A DNA stretch of 64,000 nt, taken from the NCBI GenBank assembly GCA_036405135.1, contig DASWYF010000049.1:1-64000 (forward strand). Reading direction: 5' to 3'. Both the position numbers and the translations under genes were made by a program. Source of the stretch: Verrucomicrobiia bacterium. Lineage in GTDB: Bacteria > Verrucomicrobiota > Verrucomicrobiia > Limisphaerales > JAEYXS01. The notes below the pieces were generated by a model, which saw nothing but the letters and a program-made list of their open reading frames with translations, ran no database searches and was not told where the DNA came from. Below, piece after piece: positions 17,598 through 24,654 of the stretch; position 1 is the first letter of the stretch; each line of letters opens with the position of its first letter.

Positions 17598-19445
17598 TCA
17601 CAAGACGTGGGCCAGATCACATTGCAGTTCCTGTTTTACACGGAGAACGTCCTTTTTTTCAGGCAGGTCTTCTGGGCGCGCAAAGAAAACACGAGTGGGG
17701 AATGGGTTTCGGAAGTAGCCTGAGGTTACGCTGTACAGGCTGTTCACGACGAGCACATTGACGGTTTTTCCCTGAAAATGCCGCTGGCATTCATTCCGTT
17801 GGAACTGATGCGTCAGCCAGACCGAATAAGTGTGCCGTTCGGTGAAATTGGACAGGCCGACTTTAAATCCGGCCAAAGAGATCACCAGGAGATTGCTGGC
17901 AGCCAGCCAGGTAACCACGAGGAGCAGGACGTTTTTCAGGATCTTGTTCTGGATTGCCAACAGTGGCATCGAGAGGATCGCCAGCAGCGGGTTGGTAAGA
18001 ACAAAATAACGGGTGTTTTCCTCGATCCAAGCCTGAGTGCCGGAGATGCATATCCACCAGGCCACGATAAGACCGAAAAAGCCCAGCAGGAACCTGCGAT
18101 CCATGCCTTGGCGCCAGGCCACAGTCAACCCGGCAAAAACCAGCAGGTAAGGGATCACGCCACGTCCGATGATGCTGCCGCCAGGACCGACGGCAAACAG
18201 GATGGCATACACCGATCGGCGCGACTGGTCACGATACATCCCGGCGGCATCGTCTCGTGTCGTTTGCAAGACTGGAGTGCGAGCCTTTAAGAACAGCGTG
18301 CGCAAGCCTGCTGGATTGTTGCTTGGTACGATTTCAGTGACGGCGTAGCCGAGCAGGTTCAAGCCTGGGGTCAAGGTGTTTTGTGCGACTGTTCCTGTGC
18401 CGTGCCTTGAGATGGCTTCCAACGGAGCGATCGGGTTTCCATAGGCCAGAGTGTTTTGTATGTAGCGTCCGCTGCCGAAGAGCAAAAACGCCAAGCAAGC
18501 CAGACCGGTCAGTCTGGCAATCCTGGGTGGATCGGTGAACCACTTGTGCTGCCAAAGCCAATACAACGTGATCAGCCCTAGGCCGGGCAGCCAATAGATC
18601 ACCGTGGCCTTGGTGCCCAAGGCCAGCGCCAAAGCCATCCATGGCAGGGGAGTTATCTGGCGTGCTGAAAGGTCTTCATCGAGCAACAGGAGATAGGCGA
18701 TGCAAAACGATGTCGCCAGAAGATTGGTCTCTCCGTTGAGCATTTCGGCAATGCTCGAAGGCATCAGCAGAAAAACGAGAACGCCGAAGGTTTTTGCCGT
18801 AAGCCCCAACCCCAGGCGCCGCCCAAAGGCTGCGATAGCACCGATGCATAAGGCGCCTCCCAGATTCTGGGTTAGGCCCATGCCAGGAAAGCCCTGGTCA
18901 AAGTGCGCCACAATCCAGCTCATCATCAGTGCTGCGTTATGGGGGGTATAGTTCATGCGTTCATCACCAGTGAGAAAATGACCGATGAAACCCTCCTGCA
19001 ACCACATCCCGATGCGTGGTACGCGATAGCTCAAGGTGTCCACTTCCATGGGGAATGAACTGGCATTGGTGACCGCCAGCAGCAGCATTATCGCGAGAAT
19101 CGCACCCGCAATCACTCGCGCTGCCCGGCTGAGCTGCATCCAGATGGAGTGCCATAGGCTTAGCATCGGAGGGATGCGGCTCCTGAGGCGGGCGGATGCC
19201 GCAACAAACAGGGCAAGGATCACAGTGAAGCTGTGTTTGTTGAAAGATCCTGTATATCCAGCCAATTGTGTCACGATCACCATGACAGAGGAGGCGATGA
19301 CCAAGAATTTGACGGATGCGTATTCCAAGCGGGTCTCCTGGCGCAGCCAAAAGGTGGCGAGCGCCAGAGTGACATAGCCAAGCAATCCCAGATCCAGCAG
19401 AAAATGAAGGCAACCTTTGAGGTCGAAGCAGTTCCAAGATTCCAT
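17598..19445 (-). CDS. GT-C-type membrane glycosyltransferase-like protein
   Basis: This is a 615-residue protein with about a dozen hydrophobic segments. After the first helices comes FPMEVDTLSYRVPRIGMWLQ, which resembles the acidic first periplasmic loop of GT39/GT83-like glycosyltransferases (Asp-x-x-x-Tyr-x-x-Pro-Arg). NYTPHNAALMMSW fits the same group. The C-terminal region is a small periplasmic domain. The likely role is transfer of a sugar from a polyprenyl-phosphate donor. It is monocistronic and convergent with the amidohydrolase. Donor and acceptor cannot be told from the sequence. Confidence 0.75.
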   Translation of the reverse strand: MESWNCFDLKGCLHFLLDLGLLGYVTLALATFWLRQETRLEYASVKFLVIASSVMVIVTQLAGYTGSFNKHSFTVILALFVAASARLRSRIPPMLSLWHSIWMQLSRAARVIAGAILAIMLLLAVTNASSFPMEVDTLSYRVPRIGMWLQEGFIGHFLTGDERMNYTPHNAALMMSWIVAHFDQGFPGMGLTQNLGGALCIGAIAAFGRRLGLGLTAKTFGVLVFLLMPSSIAEMLNGETNLLATSFCIAYLLLLDEDLSARQITPLPWMALALALGTKATVIYWLPGLGLITLYWLWQHKWFTDPPRIARLTGLACLAFLLFGSGRYIQNTLAYGNPIAPLEAISRHGTGTVAQNTLTPGLNLLGYAVTEIVPSNNPAGLRTLFLKARTPVLQTTRDDAAGMYRDQSRRSVYAILFAVGPGGSIIGRGVIPYLLVFAGLTVAWRQGMDRRFLLGFFGLIVAWWICISGTQAWIEENTRYFVLTNPLLAILSMPLLAIQNKILKNVLLLVVTWLAASNLLVISLAGFKVGLSNFTERHTYSVWLTHQFQRNECQRHFQGKTVNVLVVNSLYSVTSGYFRNPFPTRVFFARPEDLPEKKDVLRVKQELQCDLAHVL

Positions 19446-19601
19446 ATGGCGTTCGAGATCAATTGTGCGGATTTTTTCCTTTGCGCTGGTGTCCAGCCTA
19501 CGTAGGGCAGCGTCACAGTGTCAACCTCTGCAAACCGCGACGACATTTGTAAGCCTTGCATTTGCGCATAAAGCTGGTTCCTTTTGACTTAAATTTATAC
19601 T

Positions 19602-20192
19602 ATGGCACGCACTCCTTCCACGATGGTTCCGCTGGGTACACCGGCTCCGCACTTTTCCCTGCCTGATCCGAGCGGGAAGATTTATTCGCTGGACCAGTTC
19701 AAGGGCGCTCCGGCGCTCGTGGTGATGTTCATCTGCAATCATTGCCCGTATGTGAAGCATATCAGGGCTGAACTTGCTAAGTTCGGGCAGGAATATCAGG
19801 CGAAGGGTGCGGCGATCGTGGCGATCAGCGCGAATGACATCGTGAATCATCCGGACGACAGCCCGGCGAAGATGGCGGAGGAGGCGAAGGCTGCGGGTTA
19901 CACGTTCCCGTATCTGTATGATGAATCGCAGGCGGTAGCGAAGGCATACAAAGCGGCGTGCACACCCGATTTCTTCGTGTATGACAAGGAACAGAAGTTG
20001 TTTTATCGCGGGCAGTTCGATGAGAGCCGTCCGCGGGTGGAGAAGATTTTGCCGGTGACGGGGAAGGATTTGCGGGCGGCGGTGGATGCGGCTTTGGCTG
20101 GGAAACCTGCGCCTTCGGAACAGCGCGCAAGTCTCGGTTGTAATATCAAGTGGAAGAATGGAAACGAACCTGAATATTTTAAGTTAATTTAG
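19602..20192 (+). CDS. Thioredoxin-like (peroxiredoxin/redoxin) protein
   Basis: This 196-residue protein has a thioredoxin fold. The redox motif is CNHC (Cys45-Cys48) in VVMFICNHCPYVKHI, the typical form in the 'thioredoxin family protein' group related to AhpC/TSA. The segment ACTPDFFVYDKEQKLFYRGQFDESRPR is also characteristic, with a third cysteine. No signal peptide is seen, so it probably acts in the cytoplasm on disulfides or peroxides. Its TAG stop (20190-20192) lies inside the left arm of the inverted repeat around the next gene, so that repeat begins exactly at the end of this gene. Confidence 0.9.
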   Translation: MARTPSTMVPLGTPAPHFSLPDPSGKIYSLDQFKGAPALVVMFICNHCPYVKHIRAELAKFGQEYQAKGAAIVAISANDIVNHPDDSPAKMAEEAKAAGYTFPYLYDESQAVAKAYKAACTPDFFVYDKEQKLFYRGQFDESRPRVEKILPVTGKDLRAAVDAALAGKPAPSEQRASLGCNIKWKNGNEPEYFKLI

Positions 20193-20588
20193 AATTAAGA
20201 ATGGAGAATGCAGAAAAGGATTTGCGGGAGCGTACGAAGAAGTTTGCCCATAGGGTTATTCGTCTGTATTCGGCTCTTCCTAAATCCACGGTCGCTCAAG
20301 TGTTAGGACGGCAGTTGCTCAGGTCTGGAACTTCAGTGGGAGCGAATTGTCGAGAGGCAGATCGTGCTAGGTCGAAAGCTGAATTTATTTCTAAGATAGG
20401 AGAGTGTCTTCGTGAAGCCGATGAAACTCTCTATTGGCTTGAGTTGATCCGTGACGAATCCTTGCTGCCAGTTGTGAGGCTTGAACCCATTCTTATCGAA
20501 GCAAATGAATTGGTGGCAATATTGGTGACTATTCTCAAACGCGCGCGAAGTGGTTGATTTCTGCATTCTTAGTTCTTCATTCTAAATT
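20186..20588 (+). mobile_element. 403-base inverted-repeat unit carrying the four-helix-bundle gene
   Basis: The arms 20186-20216 and 20558-20588 are 31-base inverted repeats matching at 27 positions. The left arm begins over the stop of the redoxin gene and runs into the first five codons of the four-helix gene. The right arm begins directly after that gene's TGA and ends 2 bases before the ROK start. The unit is therefore an exact one-gene cassette squeezed between two neighbours. No transposase and no clear target duplication are visible, so mobility would have to be supplied in trans. A near copy of the left arm lies at 53-78. Confidence 0.4.
20201..20557 (+). CDS. Four-helix-bundle protein (23S rRNA IVP/TIGR02436 family)
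   Basis: This 118-residue, all-helical protein is recognised by the family pattern RSGTSVGANCREADRARS in the second helix, followed by FISKIGECLREADETLYWLEL. The family was named from genes inside intervening sequences of 23S rRNA in Leptospira, Coxiella and others, but many copies, like this one, lie outside rRNA. The function is unknown; the S23 protein forms a pentamer of four-helix bundles. The start codon lies within the left inverted-repeat arm and the stop abuts the right arm. No Shine-Dalgarno sequence is visible; expression may come from the upstream gene 8 bases away. Confidence 0.92.
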   Translation: MENAEKDLRERTKKFAHRVIRLYSALPKSTVAQVLGRQLLRSGTSVGANCREADRARSKAEFISKIGECLREADETLYWLELIRDESLLPVVRLEPILIEANELVAILVTILKRARSG

Positions 20589-20590
20589 TT

Positions 20591-21502
20591 ATGTTCATTG
20601 GAATCGAAATCGGGGGGACGAAGCTCCAGTTGGTGGCGGGAGATGCGGATGGGGTTATCAAAGAGCGCCGTCGCTTCAATGTAGACAAGGAGCGTGGCGG
20701 AGAAGGGATTCGCGAGCAGATCGCGGGGGCGTTGCCGGAGTTGATCGCGACGACGAAGGCGACAGCGATCGGTGTAGGATTTGGCGGGCCGGTGGATTGT
20801 GAGACGGGGCATATCTGTTGCTCGCATCAGATCCAGGGGTGGTCGGAATTTCCGATCGGTGATTGGTTGAAGAAGCTGAGCGGGTTGCCGGTGAAGGTGG
20901 ATAATGATGCGAACACGGCGGCGTTCGGCGAAGCGTTGTGCGGCGCGGGCAAGGGGTTCAATCCAGTGTTCTACATCACCATGGGCAGTGGTGTGGGAGG
21001 TGGTGTGGTGGTGGATGGAAGGATTTATCACGGGGCGAAACCGGGTGAGGCGGAGATCGGGCACATCCGATTGGATAAGACGGGGACGATCGTGGAGGAC
21101 CGTTGCTCGGGTTGGGCGGTGGACCGGCGCATTCGTGAAGCCTGTGCGGGGAGTCCGAAATCCAAGCTGGCGGAGTTGACGCGGGGGATGGTGCGCGGTG
21201 AGGCAACGCAATTGGTCGCTGCTTTGAATGCGAATGATCTGTTGGCGAAAGAGATTTTGGCGGAGACGGCGAGTGATCTGGCGTTCGGTTTATCGCATGT
21301 GATGCATCTGTTTCATCCGGAAGTGATCGTGCTGGGTGGTGGGGTGTCGTTGATCGGGGAGCCGTTGCGGGTGGCGGTGGAGAAGGCGCTGGCGGGGTTT
21401 ATCATGGAGGCGTTTCATCCGGGGCCGAAGGTGAGGCTGGCAGGGTTGAGTGAGGATGCGGTGACGGTGGGGGCTTTGAAACTGGCGGGGTTGGCGAAAT
21501 AG
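20591..21502 (+). CDS. ROK-family sugar kinase-like protein without the zinc motif
   Basis: The N-terminus has the phosphate-binding loop of the ASKHA fold (MFIGIEIGGTKLQLVAGD). The catalytic aspartate is in VDNDANTAAFGEA (Asp106), and the second phosphate loop is YITMGSGVGGGVV. EAEIGHIRLD (Glu155, His158) matches the sugar-binding segment. The usual zinc-binding cluster CxCGxxGCxE that follows in most ROK kinases is absent; only DRCSGWAVDRRI with one cysteine is present. Phosphorylation of glucose, N-acetylglucosamine or a related sugar is likely. The gene starts 2 bases after the right inverted-repeat arm. Confidence 0.88.
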   Translation: MFIGIEIGGTKLQLVAGDADGVIKERRRFNVDKERGGEGIREQIAGALPELIATTKATAIGVGFGGPVDCETGHICCSHQIQGWSEFPIGDWLKKLSGLPVKVDNDANTAAFGEALCGAGKGFNPVFYITMGSGVGGGVVVDGRIYHGAKPGEAEIGHIRLDKTGTIVEDRCSGWAVDRRIREACAGSPKSKLAELTRGMVRGEATQLVAALNANDLLAKEILAETASDLAFGLSHVMHLFHPEVIVLGGGVSLIGEPLRVAVEKALAGFIMEAFHPGPKVRLAGLSEDAVTVGALKLAGLAK

Positions 21503-21643
21503 GATGTTTAGCCACAGATTGAACACGGAAGGGCACGATTTTTTTGGGGTTGGGGAAACATCGAACATCCAACATCGAACTCTGAACATCGTGAGGGGAA
21601 AGAGTTAGAGCCTCGTTCCTCGGCTGAGGAAGGAGCGGCCGGG

Positions 21644-21661
21644 TGATCCCGCAAGCGGGAC
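21644..21661. repeat. TGATCCCGC/GCGGGA palindromic repeat, copy 1
   Basis: This motif recurs at 29034-29051 with one base changed in the loop. Each copy is preceded by a TAGAGCCTC segment, here at 21605-21613. It lies between the ROK and SIS genes. It is a short palindrome of REP type. Confidence 0.45.
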
Positions 21662-21756
21662 AGCCCTACCAGTTGAATCGAGGACGAAATGGGATTTCGC
21701 AAGTGGGGTAAAATTCTGCTGGCAAGCGGACGGAGTCTTCGCATGATAGGGGCATC

Positions 21757-22329
21757 ATGAAGCAGTGGATTGCGCAATATATTCAGGCACAGAAGGCGGC
21801 GTTGGATTCCATTCCCGTCGATGAGGTGGCGCAGATCGTGGAGAAGCTCCGCGTGGCGCTGAAGGAAGACCGGCAGATCTTTATCTGCGGCAATGGCGGC
21901 AGCGCCTCCAATGCGTCGCATTTTGCCACGGACTTGGGCAAGGGTTCCTCGGACAAGATCGGCAAGCGGTTCCGCGTGCTTTCCCTGAATGACAACATGA
22001 GCTGGGTGACGGCGTTGGGGAATGATTATGCCTATGACCAGGTGTATGTGCGCCAATTGCAAAATTACGCCAAGCCGGGTGATCTTTTGCTGGTGCTGAG
22101 TGTGAGCGGTAGCTCGCCGAACTTGGTGGAAGCGGTGAAGTGGGCGAAGGATCATGGCGTGAAGACGGTGGCCTTGGTCGGTGCCAAGAAGGGCAAGCTG
22201 GCGGAGATCGCCGAGCAGACGGTGGTGGTGAATGACGGGCACTACGGTCGCGCGGAGGACGGTCAGATGGGTATCTGCCATATCCTGTGCTATGCGTTCA
22301 TGGAAGTGCCTGAGCTGGCGAAGGGTTGA
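21757..22329 (+). CDS. SIS-domain protein, GmhA/DiaA-like
   Basis: This is a single SIS domain of 190 residues. The sugar-phosphate-binding motif FICGNGGSASNASHFATDL is nearly the consensus of sedoheptulose-7-phosphate isomerase (GmhA). VLSVSGSSPNLVEAV forms the second phosphate-binding loop, and EDGQMGICHILCYAFME the C-terminal helix with the catalytic-type Glu and His. GmhA starts heptose synthesis for lipopolysaccharide; DiaA-type proteins share the fold, so the exact role is open. The nearby ROK kinase and the lpxD gene in this window are compatible with envelope sugar metabolism. A strong terminator follows. Confidence 0.85.
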   Translation: MKQWIAQYIQAQKAALDSIPVDEVAQIVEKLRVALKEDRQIFICGNGGSASNASHFATDLGKGSSDKIGKRFRVLSLNDNMSWVTALGNDYAYDQVYVRQLQNYAKPGDLLLVLSVSGSSPNLVEAVKWAKDHGVKTVALVGAKKGKLAEIAEQTVVVNDGHYGRAEDGQMGICHILCYAFMEVPELAKG

Positions 22330-22357
22330 GATTTCGTTGAGGCGTTAAAACGGGAAG

Positions 22358-22390
22358 GCGTTGAATCGTGTTATGATTCAACGCTTTTTT
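22358..22390 (+). terminator. Rho-independent terminator after the SIS gene
   Basis: A perfect 10-base stem (GCGTTGAATC/GATTCAACGC, 22358-22367 and 22375-22384) has a 7-base loop and is followed by six T residues. The same TTGAATCGTG...TTCAACG core builds the hairpin at 62704-62751. Confidence 0.85.
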
Positions 22391-22455
22391 CATGGTTCTG
22401 CTTGCGGGCAGTCCTTGCCTTTTTCCAAGGTGAATTCTAGGTTTGGTCCACCCTT

Positions 22456-23625
22456 ATGTCCGCCATCATTTGTGCCCGTTCCACCGCTGTTCTCAGCTTG
22501 TCCGCGTTTCTTTTGGTCTTCGCCACCTGGTCGGCAGGTGCGGCGGAGGCGAAGGAGCAAAAGAAGGACATCCGGCCCACACCTCCGACCCGTGCCTTCG
22601 ATGCGCCGGGGGCACCGAAGTTCACCCGGCTGGATGGCAAGCCGGGAGTGAATCCGCCAGCTACTGCGGATGGAAATTTCGTGATCGGTCCCGAATACGT
22701 GCCCGCGCCAGAAGAAAAACTCGTGCCGGGTGTGCCGCAGGGGAAGGTGCAGCAGTTCACCATGAACTCGAAGGACTGCCAGCGGTTCAACCCAGGAATT
22801 GCCCGAGAGGTCTTCGGCACGGTGGATCCGAAGAATCCCAAGACTTTGATCGTGGAAACGCATCCGATCGATTACACGCGCACCATCACGGTTTACATCC
22901 CGGCGCAGTATGTGCCGGGCACGGAAGCGCCCTTCATCGTGAAGCACGATGGTCCCGGGATGGGCAAGCCAGACATGACTTTTGCGTATACGCTCGACAA
23001 CCTCATCGCCCAGAAGCGGGTGCCCGTCCAGATCGGCATTCTGATCCAGAACGGTGGCGGCGATGCGCAGGGGCATGAACGGGGTCGCGAGTATGACACG
23101 ATGTCCGGCCTGTTCGCAGAATTCATCGAGCACGAGGTCTTGCCGTTGGTGGAGAAAAATTGCAGCGTCAAGCTGACCAAGGACCCGGAAGGCAGGGCGA
23201 CGATGGGCAACAGTTCCGGTGGTTCGGCGGCGCTTATCATGGCTTGGTTTCATCCGGAGTGGTATCATCGTGTGTTGACCACCTCGGGAACTTTTGTGAA
23301 CCAGCAATGGCCTTTCGATCCTGCGATGCCTGACGGGGCTTGGGGCTTCCACAACAAGCTTATCCCGGAGAGTGCACGCAAGCCCCTCCGTATCTTCATG
23401 GCGGTGGGTGATCGTGATAACTACAACCCCAATGTGATGCGCGACGGCATGCATGACTGGGTGGAGGCCAATCATCGTATGGCGGATGTCCTGAAGGCCA
23501 AGGGGTATCACTACCAATACATCTTCTGCCTCGATGCCGGACACAGTCTCGGCAAGGCGCGGGCACAGATCACGCCTCACGCGTTGGAGTGGTTATGGCA
23601 GGGCTACCCGATCAAGGGGAAGTGA
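22456..23625 (+). CDS. Secreted alpha/beta-hydrolase esterase (enterochelin-esterase-like)
   Basis: The signal peptide ends near AGAAEA. The mature protein is an alpha/beta hydrolase of the esterase D/Fes-like family: YTRTITVYIPAQYVPGTEAPF starts the catalytic domain, the nucleophile serine is in ATMGNSSGGSAAL, an acidic residue lies in AVGDRDNYNPN and the histidine in LDAGHSLGKA. The length of 389 residues includes an N-terminal extension of about 110 residues without clear family. Such proteins in related bacteria are often encoded with carbohydrate-degrading enzymes and may remove acyl groups from polysaccharides. The substrate is not known. Confidence 0.85.
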   Translation: MSAIICARSTAVLSLSAFLLVFATWSAGAAEAKEQKKDIRPTPPTRAFDAPGAPKFTRLDGKPGVNPPATADGNFVIGPEYVPAPEEKLVPGVPQGKVQQFTMNSKDCQRFNPGIAREVFGTVDPKNPKTLIVETHPIDYTRTITVYIPAQYVPGTEAPFIVKHDGPGMGKPDMTFAYTLDNLIAQKRVPVQIGILIQNGGGDAQGHERGREYDTMSGLFAEFIEHEVLPLVEKNCSVKLTKDPEGRATMGNSSGGSAALIMAWFHPEWYHRVLTTSGTFVNQQWPFDPAMPDGAWGFHNKLIPESARKPLRIFMAVGDRDNYNPNVMRDGMHDWVEANHRMADVLKAKGYHYQYIFCLDAGHSLGKARAQITPHALEWLWQGYPIKGK

Positions 23626-23645
23626 CAGGCGGCGGTCTATTGAAA

Positions 23646-23672
23646 GTCGCTGCTAGGGATCTTTGGCTCGCT
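23646..23672. repeat. GCTAGG-ATCTT-GGCTCGCT repeat, copy 1
   Basis: These 27 bases match 24366-24392 at 23 positions. The two copies flank the small lipoprotein gene in direct orientation. Confidence 0.5.
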
Positions 23673-23759
23673 AAGGCCAAATAGAGCGCATGATGTGAAT
23701 AATTGAGTGAGTCGGAAACCGAAGGAGAAGTGCAGCGGTTGGACTGTCCCTGTAACAAT

Positions 23760-24197
23760 ATGAAATCACTGACGCTTATCTTTTGTTTTGTGGTTTTGTT
23801 TTCTGGTTGCGCTTCTTCGAGGCGGGAGGTGGTCTATTTGGGCACCAAGAGTTATGAGAAGCGTGTAAGCGGATTTACGGTGGATTTTACAACCGCACGT
23901 AAAAAGATGGTTGATTTTTATACGCAGCAGACCAATTCGCTTCCTGCTTCTCCTTCATCTAGGATGGCTGAGCTAATGGCCCAATTTCCCAAGGATGATG
24001 ATGCTCAAAAGGTGCAAAGAGACGACCGGAAAGTGATGCTTGGTGCCAGCGATCACAGGGTCATCGTGGGGGATTGGTATCACTTTCATAGTCCAGACAA
24101 GCAGGGAAGAATTTCAAAATTCGGTGTGCAAGTGAATGGTTTTACTGGGGAAGTGAAAAGCGTATCCACTATGGATCGCTTGGGTGAGTATTACTGA
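23760..24197 (+). CDS. Small predicted lipoprotein of unknown function
   Basis: I do not recognise the family. The ATG at 23760 begins a lipoprotein signal (MKSLTLIFCFVVLFSGCASS) with the lipobox FSGC. The preceding frame from a TTG at 23703 has no sensible N-terminus. The mature part of about 125 residues is mixed alpha/beta, with a conserved-looking end HFHSPDKQGRISKFGVQVNG. The T-rich codons differ from the G-rich neighbours. The gene is flanked on both sides by copies of a 27-base repeat (23646 and 24366), which may mean it was acquired as a unit. Confidence 0.65.
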   Translation: MKSLTLIFCFVVLFSGCASSRREVVYLGTKSYEKRVSGFTVDFTTARKKMVDFYTQQTNSLPASPSSRMAELMAQFPKDDDAQKVQRDDRKVMLGASDHRVIVGDWYHFHSPDKQGRISKFGVQVNGFTGEVKSVSTMDRLGEYY

Positions 24198-24353
24198 AGC
24201 TAGGGCCTGTATGTGCCATGCCATGGAGCTGTGTAGCATGAATTGCTTTCTTTGAATGGTGAAACATTACGGTGCTTTTTGTTTCTTTGTATAATGTAAG
24301 TTGGTTGGAGGGTTCTTCCGTCGCTATGCGACGGTGGTTTTTGTGGAATCAAC

Positions 24354-24371
24354 GGCGGCTTAAAAGCCGCC
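24354..24371. repeat. GGCGGCTT/AAGCCGCC palindrome
   Basis: This is a perfect 8-base stem with a two-base centre. The inner part GCGGCTTAAAAGCCGC recurs exactly at 45115-45130 between two unrelated genes. Confidence 0.5.
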
Positions 24372-24392
24372 GCTAGGAATCTTGGGCTCGCT
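24366..24392. repeat. GCTAGG-ATCTT-GGCTCGCT repeat, copy 2
   Basis: This direct repeat of 23646-23672 matches at 23 of 27 positions. It lies downstream of the small lipoprotein gene. Confidence 0.5.
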
Positions 24393-24654
24393 GACGCGAG
24401 CGGGGAGGGCTGAAATTTCTAAAAATAGTTTACCCCTGTGCCTATAGATGTCACAGGGGGTGTGGTAGAACGGGAGGCAGATGAAAAGTATGGGAAGGCG
24501 GAAGCAAGGTTAGAAGGCAAAGGGGAGGGCAGCCGGGACGGACTGCCCGGACGGCAGGCCAGAGGCCTGCGCTACGTTGGAAAAAGGTGAAGGAGGCCGC
24601 ATTTACCTGTTTTTCTTTGAATGGTTGTCGGTTAAGTTGAGTCCGAAATAAGCC

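Larger units (their letters stand above)
24198..24654. other. Non-coding stretch packed with hairpins
   Basis: No gene is seen. Successive inverted repeats are CCGTCGC/GCGACGG (24318-24334, followed by T residues, possibly a terminator), GGCGGCTT/AAGCCGCC (24354-24371), the repeat at 24366-24392, CCCCTGTG/CACAGGGG (24433-24459), GGGCAG/CTGCCC (24527-24548) and GCAGGCC/GGCCTGC (24554-24570). The promoter of the DUF1592 gene should lie near the end of the stretch, but I cannot place it. Confidence 0.6.
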
